Shown here in pieces: positions 39,039 to 48,011 of a DNA stretch of 64,000 nucleotides. Position numbers and translations under genes: made by a program. The DNA comes from Corynebacterium heidelbergense. Its GTDB lineage: Bacteria; Actinomycetota; Actinomycetes; Mycobacteriales; Mycobacteriaceae. Numbering within the stretch: position 1 is the stretch's first letter; every line of letters starts with the position of its first letter. The stretch is taken from positions 124,001 to 188,000 of the forward strand of contig NZ_CP063191.1 of assembly GCF_028609845.1 (NCBI RefSeq). The letters run 5' to 3'. The notes under the pieces are model-generated. The model did not search any database and was not told the DNA's origin. It saw only the letters and a program-made list of their open reading frames with translations.

Positions 39039-40073
39039 GTGACCCAACAACTAGCCACCTCGCCGTCTCCCAATGCCGGGCCGCACGCGGATAAGAAGCG
39101 CCGGCGTGGGGCGAAGCGTGGGTCCAAGCGGGGCGCGAACCGTGTTGTCGCGATCCTCATCATGCTCGCCGGGGTGTGCCTGCTGCTCTACCCCGTCGCC
39201 GCCACCTGGATCCAGAACAAGATGCAGTCCAACGCGGCGCAGTCCTACACCCAGCAGATCCAGGACAACACCACGGCCGAGCAGCGGCGGGAATCGCTCG
39301 AGCGCGCCCACCAGTGGAACACCGACCACGCCCAGGGGCCCATCCTGGACCCCTGGCTGGCCCGCGTAGATAAGAGCAACACCGAGTACGCTCAGTACCT
39401 CAAGCAGTTGGACCTGCAAGACGTCATGGCCCGCGTGAAAATCCCGAGCATCAACTCGGATTTGCCGGTCTATCACGGAACCGACCAGGAGACCCTCAGC
39501 CGAGGCGTAGGCCACCTCTTCGGCAGCTCCCTACCCGTCGGCGGCGACGGCACCCACGCCGTGCTCACGGGACATACCGGCCTGGCCAACGCCACGCTGT
39601 GGGACAACCTCACCAAGGTGAAAAAGGGCGATGCCTTCTACATCAACGTCTCCGGGGAAACCCTGAAGTACCAGGTGGACGATATCCGGGTGGTCCTGCC
39701 CGAACAGACCGACAACCTGCGCCCCGTCCCCGGCCAGGACCTCATCACGCTCATCACCTGCACCCCCTATGGGGTCAATTCCCACCGCCTGCTCGTTACC
39801 GGCAAGCGGGTACCCATGGACCCGAAGGAGGCCGAGGACGTTCTCAATAGCGGATCCGTGCCCCTGCAATGGTGGCAGAAGCTAGCGATCGCCGCTGCGG
39901 CAGTGGTGCTGCTGGTGTTGCTGTGGTGGATGCTGCGGGCGCGTAAGAAGCGCTCCCAGGCTGCCCAGGCGGTCGGGAAGGGTGAGGACGCCACCACCCT
40001 GGAAACCGCCACCACCCCCCGCACCGGCGGCAAGCATCGCCCGGAAAATACCCGAGGTAAGGCGGGTCGATGA
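39039..40073 (+). CDS. Class C (pilus) sortase
   Basis: This 344-residue pilin-polymerising transpeptidase cuts LPxTG pilins and joins them to the lysine of the next subunit. An N-terminal basic tail and membrane helix (ILIMLAGVCLLLYPVAATW) anchor it. The lid motif DPW (ILDPWLARV, about residue 105) identifies class C. Catalytic His179 is in LTGHTGLANATLWDNL, Cys241 in TLITCTPYGVNSHRLLVTG, with the Arg in NSHR. A second membrane helix near 275-300 and a basic tail follow, typical of pilus sortases. It starts at GTG 39039 and overlaps the minor pilin gene by 4 bases. It is the only sortase in the window. Confidence 0.96.
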   Translation: MTQQLATSPSPNAGPHADKKRRRGAKRGSKRGANRVVAILIMLAGVCLLLYPVAATWIQNKMQSNAAQSYTQQIQDNTTAEQRRESLERAHQWNTDHAQGPILDPWLARVDKSNTEYAQYLKQLDLQDVMARVKIPSINSDLPVYHGTDQETLSRGVGHLFGSSLPVGGDGTHAVLTGHTGLANATLWDNLTKVKKGDAFYINVSGETLKYQVDDIRVVLPEQTDNLRPVPGQDLITLITCTPYGVNSHRLLVTGKRVPMDPKEAEDVLNSGSVPLQWWQKLAIAAAAVVLLVLLWWMLRARKKRSQAAQAVGKGEDATTLETATTPRTGGKHRPENTRGKAGR

Positions 40074-41539
40074 CCATGCCCACGAGGCCCCCTCTCGCCC
40101 CTGCCCTCCTGCGTGCCATGGCGCTCGCGCTCGCGGCAGTGCTGGTCCTGGCCGTCGCGCCGGGCCTGCGGCCCGGTTCCCGGGCTGGCCTGCCCGGCGG
40201 CTGGAACCCGCTGGGGACCGCCGCCGCCCAAGGTGGGCAGGCGCCGGCATACCCCTCGACCATCGACGGGGCCCGGACCGGATCCCTCAGCATCCACAAA
40301 TCCGCAGGGGACCCCCTCAAGCAATTCGGGGACCCCACCAACCCGATCGCTGAACGCGGGCTCCGGCCCATGCTGGGGATCGCTTTCACCATCCGCAAGG
40401 TGGACGACGTGGACCTGCGGACGAACTCCGGCTGGGAGAAGCTGGCCAAGACTCGTATCGCCGACTACTACGTCGGGGGTTCGCGGGCGGGCTCCTTGGG
40501 CGCGCCGCTGGTGGCGTCCACAAACGCAGAAGGAACCGCAACCTTCCCCAACCTGCCCGTCGGCGCCTACTACGTGGAAGAAGACCACGCCTCTGCGCAG
40601 AAAGCGGCCGCGAGCGTAGTCACCCCCTTCATCGTCACCATCCCCCAGACTGATCACCGCGACGGTGCGGCCCCGGACTCCTGGATTTACGACGTGGAAG
40701 TGTTCGCCAAGGACCAGCACCTGGATGTCAACAAGTCAGCCTCCCGGACCTGCGCGAACGCCAAAGACAGATTCGACTACGGCGTGAGCGCCGCCCTGTC
40801 GGCCCCGGACGCGGCGGACAGCATCAAGCGCATGGAACTGGCCGACCCCCTGCCCGACCAGGTGCGCCTCGTGGAGGGTAGCTCCAAGGTCTACCTGACT
40901 AGCGGCCGAGACAAGGGCGTGAAGCAGGAACTCGCCGAGGGGACGGACTACACCGTGCGCACCGCACCGGGGAACGTGGCCAGCGTGGTGCTCACCGCCA
41001 GCGGGCTGAAAAAGGCTGCCAAGGAGCGGCGTGGTCGACCCGATGCCGCCATCACCTGGACCTTCACCGTGGAGGTGCTCAGCGGTACTGACAAACAGCC
41101 AGGCGGGCAACAGACCGGGGTCGACTCCGCAGATAACCGCGCCTACCTTTTAGTTGACGGCTACCCGGAGTTCACCACCACCGAGACCCCAGGGGTGCCC
41201 AGCAACAAGGTGCGGGTAAAGATCGGGGGCTGCAGCCCCACCGCGCCCGTCACCCCCATCCCCATTCCGGTGCAGAACCCCGACCTCCCCGGAGGCGGGC
41301 CCGGAAGCCCCGTCGGCGAAAGCGGCGGCCCGGGCGGGGACGGTGGGATTAGCCCGGGCGGGGAGACCGCGGCGAACCCGGATCAGCCCGGGGCGAACGG
41401 AACCCAAACCGATGCCGGGCGCTTCGGCGGGTTGGCCATGACGGGTGCCAACATCCTCATCCTGGTGCTGGTCGGTGCGGGGCTGATCGGGGTTGGGGTG
41501 CTGCTGACTAGGCGGAACAAACGAAACCAGGAGGAGTAG
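40070..41539 (+). CDS. Minor (basal) pilin, SpaB/SpaE-like
   Basis: This 489-residue minor pilin probably sits at the base of the fibre. A long signal peptide or hydrophobic start (ALALAAVLVLAVAP, residues 18-31) is followed by a first CnaB-like domain with the pilin-like motif WIYDVEVFAKDQ, a second domain, and a Gly/Pro-rich spacer. The sorting signal is LAMTG at 455-459. C. diphtheriae SpaB uses a comparable LAxTG, which the housekeeping sortase recognises to anchor the finished pilus to peptidoglycan. Its ATG overlaps the sortase stop (ATGA), with an alternative ATG at 40076. Confidence 0.9.
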   Translation: MTMPTRPPLAPALLRAMALALAAVLVLAVAPGLRPGSRAGLPGGWNPLGTAAAQGGQAPAYPSTIDGARTGSLSIHKSAGDPLKQFGDPTNPIAERGLRPMLGIAFTIRKVDDVDLRTNSGWEKLAKTRIADYYVGGSRAGSLGAPLVASTNAEGTATFPNLPVGAYYVEEDHASAQKAAASVVTPFIVTIPQTDHRDGAAPDSWIYDVEVFAKDQHLDVNKSASRTCANAKDRFDYGVSAALSAPDAADSIKRMELADPLPDQVRLVEGSSKVYLTSGRDKGVKQELAEGTDYTVRTAPGNVASVVLTASGLKKAAKERRGRPDAAITWTFTVEVLSGTDKQPGGQQTGVDSADNRAYLLVDGYPEFTTTETPGVPSNKVRVKIGGCSPTAPVTPIPIPVQNPDLPGGGPGSPVGESGGPGGDGGISPGGETAANPDQPGANGTQTDAGRFGGLAMTGANILILVLVGAGLIGVGVLLTRRNKRNQEE

Positions 41540-41611
41540 CATTTGCCCGCCGGCGCGGTTAGGGGAGGCGCGGGCAGGAGGAGGCGCCGCAGGCAGGGGG
41601 AGGCGGCGGGG

Positions 41612-43097
41612 TTAACCCAAGGACCGCCCGCGGCTCCACGCGCTGGCGCTCGGGGTGGTGAGCGTGAGCAGGATGACCACGGCGGCCAGGAGGTTGATGT
41701 AGCTCACGGCCGGCCATCCGCTCTCCGATAAGCCCGTCCACTGGACGACCTCATCGGTCCCGACGATTAGGGCGGTGACGAACATCAGCCACACCCGGGG
41801 CTTGGACCGGCCCCGGTAGGTCAGCACCGCCAGCAGGACGATGCAGAGGTAGGCCGCGACCAACGTGGCGATGAACACCGTGGACTCCCGGGAGGACCCG
41901 GGGGACAGGGCCGGGTCCACGGCGGCCTCCAGTAGCGCAATGTTGGTCAGCAACTCCACCCACGCATACAGCGACATCGCCGCAGCGCAGATACAGGCAA
42001 CGGTAATGGCGACGGGGCGCTGGCGGCCGAGGAGTCGGTCCAGTTGAGTTCTGGCGTCGGGGAGGTCCGTCGGCGAATCCGGATCCGGTGCAGCTACGCC
42101 CCCTTCATCGGTGGGAATGGGGTAACCCAGTCCGGCCCGAATGACCGGGAGGGGCAACTGCTCGGCCGCCTGCGCGGCTGATTCCGGGGTGCGGGGTGCT
42201 GCCCCGGCGGGGGTAATCGCGGTGAGATCGAGAACGGGCAGATCGCCATCGGTTCGGATGACGTCGCCCCCGCCGTTGCGGTGGTGGTAGCCGGTGGAGA
42301 AGTCCTTGAGCATCCCCAGCCGGACCTCCGGGTTGGCGCCCTGCAGCGAGCTGACGATGTAATCCCGCTCAATATCGATGTTTGCATCGATCTTGTGGGT
42401 GACCTGAAGGGTGAACAGGGAGAGTCCCACGGACTTGTCGTAGGTCCCTGCGCCGAGCCACTGCACCCGCCGACCGCCGGGGAGAAGCCACCCGTCGGGG
42501 CAACGCCAAAAGCGAACGTGGTGGCGTTGGGAGGCGTTGCCGCTGACCTCCTGTTGGTAGGCCAGGCACTGCCGCCGGCCGAAGAGCATCAGCGGGCTTA
42601 CAGGCGCGTGGCTGTAGGAGCGCTTGAACACGGAAGAGACGATGATCGCCCAGGATGAGCGCACAGTGACGTCGTCGGCGAGGATCCATCCCGCCTTGGT
42701 CATCGCCGCGTGGATCTGCCGCGACGTCCCATTCAATGCGAGGTTCACTGGGTCCCCGAGCAGGTCGTCGGAGGTGCGCGTTCGGCCGATGAAATACGGG
42801 GGCACGTAGATCTGGGTGAGCAAGGTGTGGATGCGGGGGCAGGGGGAGGTAGGCGACGACCGCCCAGAAGGCTGCGATGACGAGGACGTGGACCCCGCTG
42901 TAGCGCCAGGCGTCCGAGGCGAAGCGGACCGCGAGCCAGGCAATGGCCACTGTGGTGAACAGGAAGAAGCTCACGTCCGTGATGATCCCGGGGCGGCGCC
43001 GGGCCTCGTCGTCGCGGAGCTTCGTCGGGGCGCTGAATCTTCCAGGGGGTGCCGTGTCCAGCGGTTCGTCCATGGTGCGCGGGGGCCTGCGTTCCAT
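41612..43097 (-). pseudogene. LssY_C-domain membrane protein, frameshifted
   Basis: Two overlapping frames form one protein. The first 85-90 residues (MERRPPRTMDEPLDTAP, then two hydrophobic stretches ending AVVAYLPLP) read in one phase from 43097; from RIHTLLTQIYVPPYF onward the next phase carries the LssY_C domain (GRRQCLAYQQEVSG, RHHVRFWRCPDGW, WLGAGTYDKSVG) and four C-terminal membrane helices to the stop at 41612. The switch falls at a run of five C on the coding strand (42835-42839 as G); one C fewer restores a continuous frame. The LssY C-terminal domain has unknown function in envelope-related proteins. The gene is convergent with the pilus operon. A sequencing error is possible. Confidence 0.75.
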
Positions 43098-43181
43098 TCG
43101 CTTAGGTTAGCGCCTACCCAGGTGAGCCACGGAAAGACAATAAAACCAAACGAAAAGGTTAACAAAAGGTAAACTAGGGGC

Positions 43182-43203
43182 GTCCATAAGAGGTCCATAA
43201 GAG
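43182..43203 (+). repeat. Tandem 11-base repeat in arsC-like promoter region
   Basis: GTCCATAAGAG occurs twice without a gap (43182-43192 and 43193-43203), 25-46 bases before the ATG of the ArsC-like gene and just after an A-rich stretch (GGTTAACAAAAGGTAAAC). An 11-base repeat places identical faces one helical turn apart, as in operators bound by a dimeric regulator. It also lies upstream of the divergent LssY_C gene. Confidence 0.55.
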
Positions 43204-43227
43204 AATGACGAGAAAGAAGGTGCACCG

Positions 43228-43896
43228 ATGACCGGGAAGGACACCGACCACACCACGACCGCGGACAACACCGCCGCCCGCCACGCGCTGGTCTTCGGCA
43301 ACATCCGCCGCGACCTGCATCGACGCTACGGGGCGCAGCTCGATGAGGGCAGCATTGACGATATCCTCGATAAGACCATCGCCGAACAAACCGCCACCGC
43401 CCGAATCACCACCTTCCTGCCGGTCATTGTTGAACGCGAGGCCGCCAACAACATCGAACGCCACATCGAGCAAGCCGGAATCCACGTCGATCCCCGCCAG
43501 GAGATCCTCTACGTCTGCGAGCACAACGCCGGCCGCTCCCAACTGGCCGCGAGCATCACCCACCACCTCGCCCACGATGACGTGGTCGTGCGCTCCGTCG
43601 GGCTGAAAACCGAAGAACAGATCTACCCGCAGGTCATCGAGGTGCTCGACGAAGCTGGGCTGCCCACCGACGTGCTGTACCAAAAGCAGCTCGTGCCCCG
43701 CACCGTGCACCGGGCCAACGTGGTGGTGTTACTCGGCGTTCAGGACGTACCGGGGGTGCCTGCGGACCGCTACGTGCGCTGGGATATCCCGGACCCCAAG
43801 GGCAAGACCGCCGAGCAGGTCCGGGCTATCCGGGACGATCTGGAAAGCAAGATCCGCGCTCTTCTGCAAGGGATGGGGGCGACGGCCCGCGCGTAG
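43228..43896 (+). CDS. ArsC-like low-molecular-weight phosphatase / mycothiol-type arsenate reductase
   Basis: This 222-residue protein has two parts. The N-terminal three-helix bundle (HALVFGNIRRDLHRRYGAQL, residues about 15-85) matches the extra domain of corynebacterial ArsC proteins. The C-terminal half is a low-molecular-weight phosphatase domain with the P-loop CEHNAGRS (nucleophile Cys97), the general-acid region WDIPDPKGKT, and the long helix after it. The mycothiol-dependent arsenate reductases of C. glutamicum have this layout. No arsR or arsenite pump gene is adjacent, so a protein-tyrosine phosphatase role is also possible. Start ATG 43228 has AGAAAGAAGG upstream. Confidence 0.85.
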   Translation: MTGKDTDHTTTADNTAARHALVFGNIRRDLHRRYGAQLDEGSIDDILDKTIAEQTATARITTFLPVIVEREAANNIERHIEQAGIHVDPRQEILYVCEHNAGRSQLAASITHHLAHDDVVVRSVGLKTEEQIYPQVIEVLDEAGLPTDVLYQKQLVPRTVHRANVVVLLGVQDVPGVPADRYVRWDIPDPKGKTAEQVRAIRDDLESKIRALLQGMGATARA

Positions 43897-44021
43897 GCCA
43901 CCACATCTCCCCGCCGCCCAGCCCGCCCGGCGCGCCTGACCCCCGCCGCCCCCCATCGTGGATAATGATGGACGCACAACTGTCCACGAGCGTGTCTACA
44001 CGGAGGTCGGCGCACCCAACC

Positions 44022-46163
44022 ATGTCCGCAACCAGCAGCTTAGATAACCAGTTTGACCCCACCCGTCTAACCCGCATCATCCTGCCGAAGAGCGGCGAAC
44101 CCCGAGATGTGCGCTCCCTCTACATCGTGGAAAACGAGCAAGCTACCCCCGGCCGCGTCACCGCGCTCTCGCGTACCGAGGCAAAGATCCCGGCGGGCAC
44201 GGAGATTAGTTTCGAAACCTACTTCAACGCCTTCCCCGCCTCCTACTGGCGCCGCTGGAGCCAGCTCAGCGAGGTGCAGCTGCGCGTGGACCTCACCGGG
44301 GATGCCCGCATCGACATCTACCGTTCGAAAATCGATGGTTCCCGTATCGCCGTGACCGGGGGCAACGTGGACGTGGACAGCAGCGGCCGGGGGCTTGCGG
44401 AATTCACCGTCTCCCTGGCCCCCTTCGAGGACGGCGGCTGGATCTGGTTCGACATCACCTGCGAATCCGAGACCACCATTCACTCCGCCGGTTGGTACGC
44501 AACCCGACCCGCGCAAGGCCAGGTCCTGTGTTCCGAAGTGCAGATTTGGGACGCCACCACCAACGCGTACGCCACACTGTCCGCCGGGGAGCAGCTTCCT
44601 CCGGCCGAACCGCGCATCACCGTGGGCATCCCGACTTTTAACCGCCCGGCCGATGCCGTCGCCGCCCTGGAAGCCCTGTCTAGCGACCCGGAAGTAGACC
44701 GCGTGATCGATGCCGTGATCATGCCGGACCAGGGCACCAAGCACCCCGCCGACGAGCCCGGTTTCCCCGCCGTCGCCGAACACTACGGGCAGCGGCTGCG
44801 CATCGTGCCGCAGGGCAACCTCGGCGGATCCGGCGGGTACTCCCGCATCATGTACGAGGCCCGGGACCCGCAGCGCGGCACCGACAGCCCCTACATCCTC
44901 TACATGGATGATGACATCGCCATCGAGCCGGACTCCGTCCTGCGCGCCCTCGCCGCCAGCCGGTACGCCCGCAACCCCATGCTCGTCGGCGGGCAGATGC
45001 TCAACCTGCAGGAGCGCAGCCACCTGCACACCATGGGGGAGGTCATCGACCGCAGCCGCTTCATGTGGACCGCGGCTCCTCACACCCACTACGACCACGA
45101 CTTCTACCGCCACCCCCTGCGGGATCGCGGCACCTACGGGCGCAACGCCTCTGGGGAGCACATCGACTCGAAGGACCTGCACCGCCGAATCGACGTGGAC
45201 TACAACGGCTGGTGGATGTGCATGATCCCGCGCGTTGTCGCGGACACCATCGGCCAACCCCTACCGCTGTTCATCAAGTGGGACGACGGCGAGTTCGGGC
45301 TGCGGGCGCGAGACCACGGGTTCCCCACTGCCTCCTGGCCCGGCATTGCGATCTGGCACATGGCATGGTCCGACAAGGACGATGCCATCGACTGGCAGGC
45401 CTACTTCCACCTGCGCAACCGCCTGATCGTCGCCGCGCTGCAGCACGAGGGCTCCCCGAACAGCATCGTCGCATCCATGGCGAAGGCCACCACGAAGCAC
45501 CTGCTGTGCCTGGAGTACTCCACGGTCGCCATCCAGAACCAGGCGATGAAGGACTTCCTGGCCGGGCCGGATCACCTTTTCGACATCCTGGAGACGGCCC
45601 TGCCCCGCATCAACAAGATGCGCAAGAACTACTCCGACGCGGTGGTCGTGCCCTCCGCGGCGGACCTGCCCCCGGCCAGCGGGGGACCCGCCAACCTCAC
45701 CCGCATCCCCCTGAGCGCTGGGGCCAAAGTGAAAACTCTCGCCCGCGCACTCTACAACAACGCCAAGCCGGCGGACGCCCGCCATCACCACGCCCCCCAG
45801 GTGAACCTGCCCCCCATCGAGGCCCGCTGGTTCAGCCTGTCCCGCGTGGATGGAGCCACCGTGACCACGGCGGATGGGCGCGGCGTGGTTTACCGCAAGC
45901 GGGATCGCGGGCAAATGCTCGCGCTGGCCAAGGAGTCCGCCCAGTTGCAGCGGGAAGTGGCCCGCCGCTTCGATGAACTGCGCACCACCTACCGGGCGGC
46001 CCACCCCTACCTGACCAGCCGGGAGGCCTGGGCCCAGGTCTTCGAGCCCGGATCGGATTTGGCCCGGAGCGGCGCCCAGGTGCCCGGGGCCCCTGCGCAG
46101 CGGGAACCTGTGCGTGGTGAGACTGCGCGTGGTGAGACTGCGCGAGGGGAGTCCGCCCAGTGA
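44022..46163 (+). CDS. glfT2: Bifunctional UDP-galactofuranosyl transferase GlfT2
   Basis: This 713-residue cytoplasmic-face glycosyltransferase polymerises galactofuranose into the galactan with alternating beta-1,5 and beta-1,6 links. An N-terminal beta-domain (residues 1-190) precedes the GT-A core: VGIPTFNRPADAVAAL, the metal-binding YMDDDIAIEP (Asp296-298), GWWMCMIPR, FIKWDDGEFGLRARDHG and IAIWHMAWSDKDDAIDW with the catalytic-region Asp and His. A helical C-terminal domain follows. The tail ends in a short repeat, RGETARGETARGESAQ, not expected in the family. The protein is about 70 residues longer than the mycobacterial enzyme. It overlaps the PAP2 gene by 4 bases. Confidence 0.95.
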   Translation: MSATSSLDNQFDPTRLTRIILPKSGEPRDVRSLYIVENEQATPGRVTALSRTEAKIPAGTEISFETYFNAFPASYWRRWSQLSEVQLRVDLTGDARIDIYRSKIDGSRIAVTGGNVDVDSSGRGLAEFTVSLAPFEDGGWIWFDITCESETTIHSAGWYATRPAQGQVLCSEVQIWDATTNAYATLSAGEQLPPAEPRITVGIPTFNRPADAVAALEALSSDPEVDRVIDAVIMPDQGTKHPADEPGFPAVAEHYGQRLRIVPQGNLGGSGGYSRIMYEARDPQRGTDSPYILYMDDDIAIEPDSVLRALAASRYARNPMLVGGQMLNLQERSHLHTMGEVIDRSRFMWTAAPHTHYDHDFYRHPLRDRGTYGRNASGEHIDSKDLHRRIDVDYNGWWMCMIPRVVADTIGQPLPLFIKWDDGEFGLRARDHGFPTASWPGIAIWHMAWSDKDDAIDWQAYFHLRNRLIVAALQHEGSPNSIVASMAKATTKHLLCLEYSTVAIQNQAMKDFLAGPDHLFDILETALPRINKMRKNYSDAVVVPSAADLPPASGGPANLTRIPLSAGAKVKTLARALYNNAKPADARHHHAPQVNLPPIEARWFSLSRVDGATVTTADGRGVVYRKRDRGQMLALAKESAQLQREVARRFDELRTTYRAAHPYLTSREAWAQVFEPGSDLARSGAQVPGAPAQREPVRGETARGETARGESAQ

Positions 46164-46822
46164 CCGGCAGCGCCGCGGCCAAGGACGGCCGCATTGCCGG
46201 GGATCCCCTGGGGGAAACCCGCGTGCTCCTCGGCATCCAACGCGCGCTTGCCGACCGCCCCGGCGTACTGCCCACTGCGCGGCTCATGAGCCACTTCGGG
46301 GAACACGCCCTCGGCTGGATGGGCACCGCAGCCCTCGGCTACACCCTGGACCGCCGAAACCGCGAGCAATGGCTGGCCATGGGGGTTAGCGCGTTTGCCG
46401 CGCACGCCGCCAGCGTGATCCTCAAGCGCATCATCCGCCGCCCCCGGCCACACGACCCCCGCATCAACATCGGCGTGACAACGCCCTCCAAGCTGAGCTT
46501 CCCCTCCTCCCACGCCACCAGCTCCACAGCCGGCCTCGTAGGACTTTCCCGGGCGCTGTCGGCGCGGTGGCCGCTGGTGGGCATCCCCGCCATGGGGCTG
46601 TCCCGCATGGTGCTGGGTGTGCATTACCCCACAGATGTAGCGCTCGGTGCGGGCCTCGGGTTGGTAACTGAGGTGGCGCTAGGTAAAAGTGGCGTCCTGA
46701 AGAAATTCGCTTCCCCGCACCATGCCCGGCGGCCCCACCCGGCCCCAGGCGGCAACACCGGTGGGGCACAACCCCGCCGATGGCTACGGGGAGCATCGCA
46801 CAACAAGGAGGACAGACGGTGA
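46160..46822 (+). CDS. PAP2-family phosphatase (decaprenylphosphoryl-phosphoribose phosphatase)
   Basis: This 220-residue membrane phosphatase has the three PAP2 motifs: KRIIRRPRPHDPR, FPSSHATSSTAG and SRMVLGVHYPTDVALG, with catalytic His and Arg residues. By synteny it matches Rv3807c, which removes the 5-phosphate from decaprenylphosphoryl-phosphoribose on the route to decaprenyl-phospho-arabinose. It starts at GTG 46160 overlapping the glfT2 stop and overlaps ubiA at its own end, so glfT2, this gene and ubiA are translationally coupled. A Pro/Gly/Arg-rich C-terminal tail is present. Confidence 0.92.
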   Translation: MTGSAAAKDGRIAGDPLGETRVLLGIQRALADRPGVLPTARLMSHFGEHALGWMGTAALGYTLDRRNREQWLAMGVSAFAAHAASVILKRIIRRPRPHDPRINIGVTTPSKLSFPSSHATSSTAGLVGLSRALSARWPLVGIPAMGLSRMVLGVHYPTDVALGAGLGLVTEVALGKSGVLKKFASPHHARRPHPAPGGNTGGAQPRRWLRGASHNKEDRR

Positions 46823-47835
46823 CCGAGCGAACCGAGCCGCTACTGGGTTCCGAACCCCACACCTCGGGGTTGGACTCCCGGCGCGGCCGCGAGACCCGCA
46901 CCACCATGGCCACATCCGGCCCCCGGGCTCCCCGCAACCTGCCCGAGGCGATGGTCAAGGCCATGCGACCCAAGCAGTGGGTCAAAAACGTGCTGGTCGT
47001 CGCCGCCCCCGCCGCGGCGGGCGGGCACCTGCTGTTCCAGGGTCGGGTGCTGCTGGATATCCTCATCGCGTTCGTGGTGTTCTGTCTGGCCGCGTCCTCC
47101 ATCTACCTCATCAACGACGCCAGGGACGTGGACGCCGACCGCGCGCACCCGACGAAGCGATTCCGACCCATCGCGGCTGGAGTGCTCCCCGTATCCATGG
47201 CCTACGTCATGGCCGTAGTGCTCATCCTCGCGGCCGTCGGCGGATCCTTCCTGGCAAGCTCTGGGCCGGGACTAGCGATCGTCGTGGCCGTGTACATCGG
47301 GCTGCAACTGGGGTACTGCTTCGGGTGGAAGCACCAGCCGGTGATTGACATCGCCTTGGTGAGCTCCGGGTTTATGCTGCGCGCCATGGCCGGGGGCGTG
47401 GCCGCCGGAGTGGTGCTGAGCCAGTGGTTTTTGCTGGTGGCGGCGTTTGGGTCCCTGTTCATGGCCGCAGGGAAGCGCTACGCGGAGCTGAAGCTCTCGC
47501 TGCGGTCCGGGGCCAAGATCCGCAAGTCCCTGGAAAGCTACACGCCGACGTACCTGCGGTTCGTGTGGACTTTGGCCGCAACCGCCGTGGTGTTGAGCTA
47601 CGCGCTGTGGGGTTTCGATCTTTCCCAGCAAGTCAGCGGGCACGCGGCGGTGTGGTACCAGGTGTCCATGGTGCCTTTCACCGTGGCCATCTTGCGGTAC
47701 GCGGCGGACGTGGACCGGGGGGACGGGGGAGCCCCGGACGAGATCGCGCTGCGGGACCGGACCCTGCAGCTGCTGGCGGTAGCGTGGCTTGTGACGATTG
47801 GTATCGCGGTGTACGTCATTCCCATGATGGGTTGA
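46819..47835 (+). CDS. ubiA: Decaprenyl-phosphate phosphoribosyltransferase UbiA
   Basis: This 338-residue integral membrane transferase joins decaprenyl phosphate to phosphoribose pyrophosphate, the first step of the arabinan donor. The first Asp-rich motif NDARDVDADRAHPTKRFRP (about residues 92-110) and the second motif in the segment GAKIRKSLESYTP, plus MRPKQWVKN before the first helix, identify it. About nine hydrophobic helices follow. GTG 46819 has AAGGAGGA upstream and overlaps the PAP2 stop. In related genomes aftB follows; here it does not. Confidence 0.94.
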   Translation: MTERTEPLLGSEPHTSGLDSRRGRETRTTMATSGPRAPRNLPEAMVKAMRPKQWVKNVLVVAAPAAAGGHLLFQGRVLLDILIAFVVFCLAASSIYLINDARDVDADRAHPTKRFRPIAAGVLPVSMAYVMAVVLILAAVGGSFLASSGPGLAIVVAVYIGLQLGYCFGWKHQPVIDIALVSSGFMLRAMAGGVAAGVVLSQWFLLVAAFGSLFMAAGKRYAELKLSLRSGAKIRKSLESYTPTYLRFVWTLAATAVVLSYALWGFDLSQQVSGHAAVWYQVSMVPFTVAILRYAADVDRGDGGAPDEIALRDRTLQLLAVAWLVTIGIAVYVIPMMG

Positions 47836-47951
47836 GGCCGATGACGAAACTCTCGTAACACCACTGGAGTGGACCTCGTTTGAATGACTTGTTGGCTGAG
47901 TTGCCGCCGCTCGAACTTCGACGCTAAAGGACTGGGGCGTGGTTAGCCTCA

Positions 47952-47975
47952 GCGAGCTATCTATCGTTAGCTCGC
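47952..47975. promoter_or_regulatory. Inverted repeat upstream of mycolyltransferase gene
   Basis: GCGAGCT at 47952-47958 and AGCTCGC at 47969-47975 form a perfect 7-base inverted repeat with a 10-base centre. It lies about 80 bases before the mycolyltransferase start, in the short gap where aftB would be expected. It could be an operator or the ubiA terminator, but no T-run follows. Confidence 0.4.
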
Positions 47976-48011
47976 CGCAGGTTGGGTACTTGGCTGTTTG
48001 AATTACGTTTT

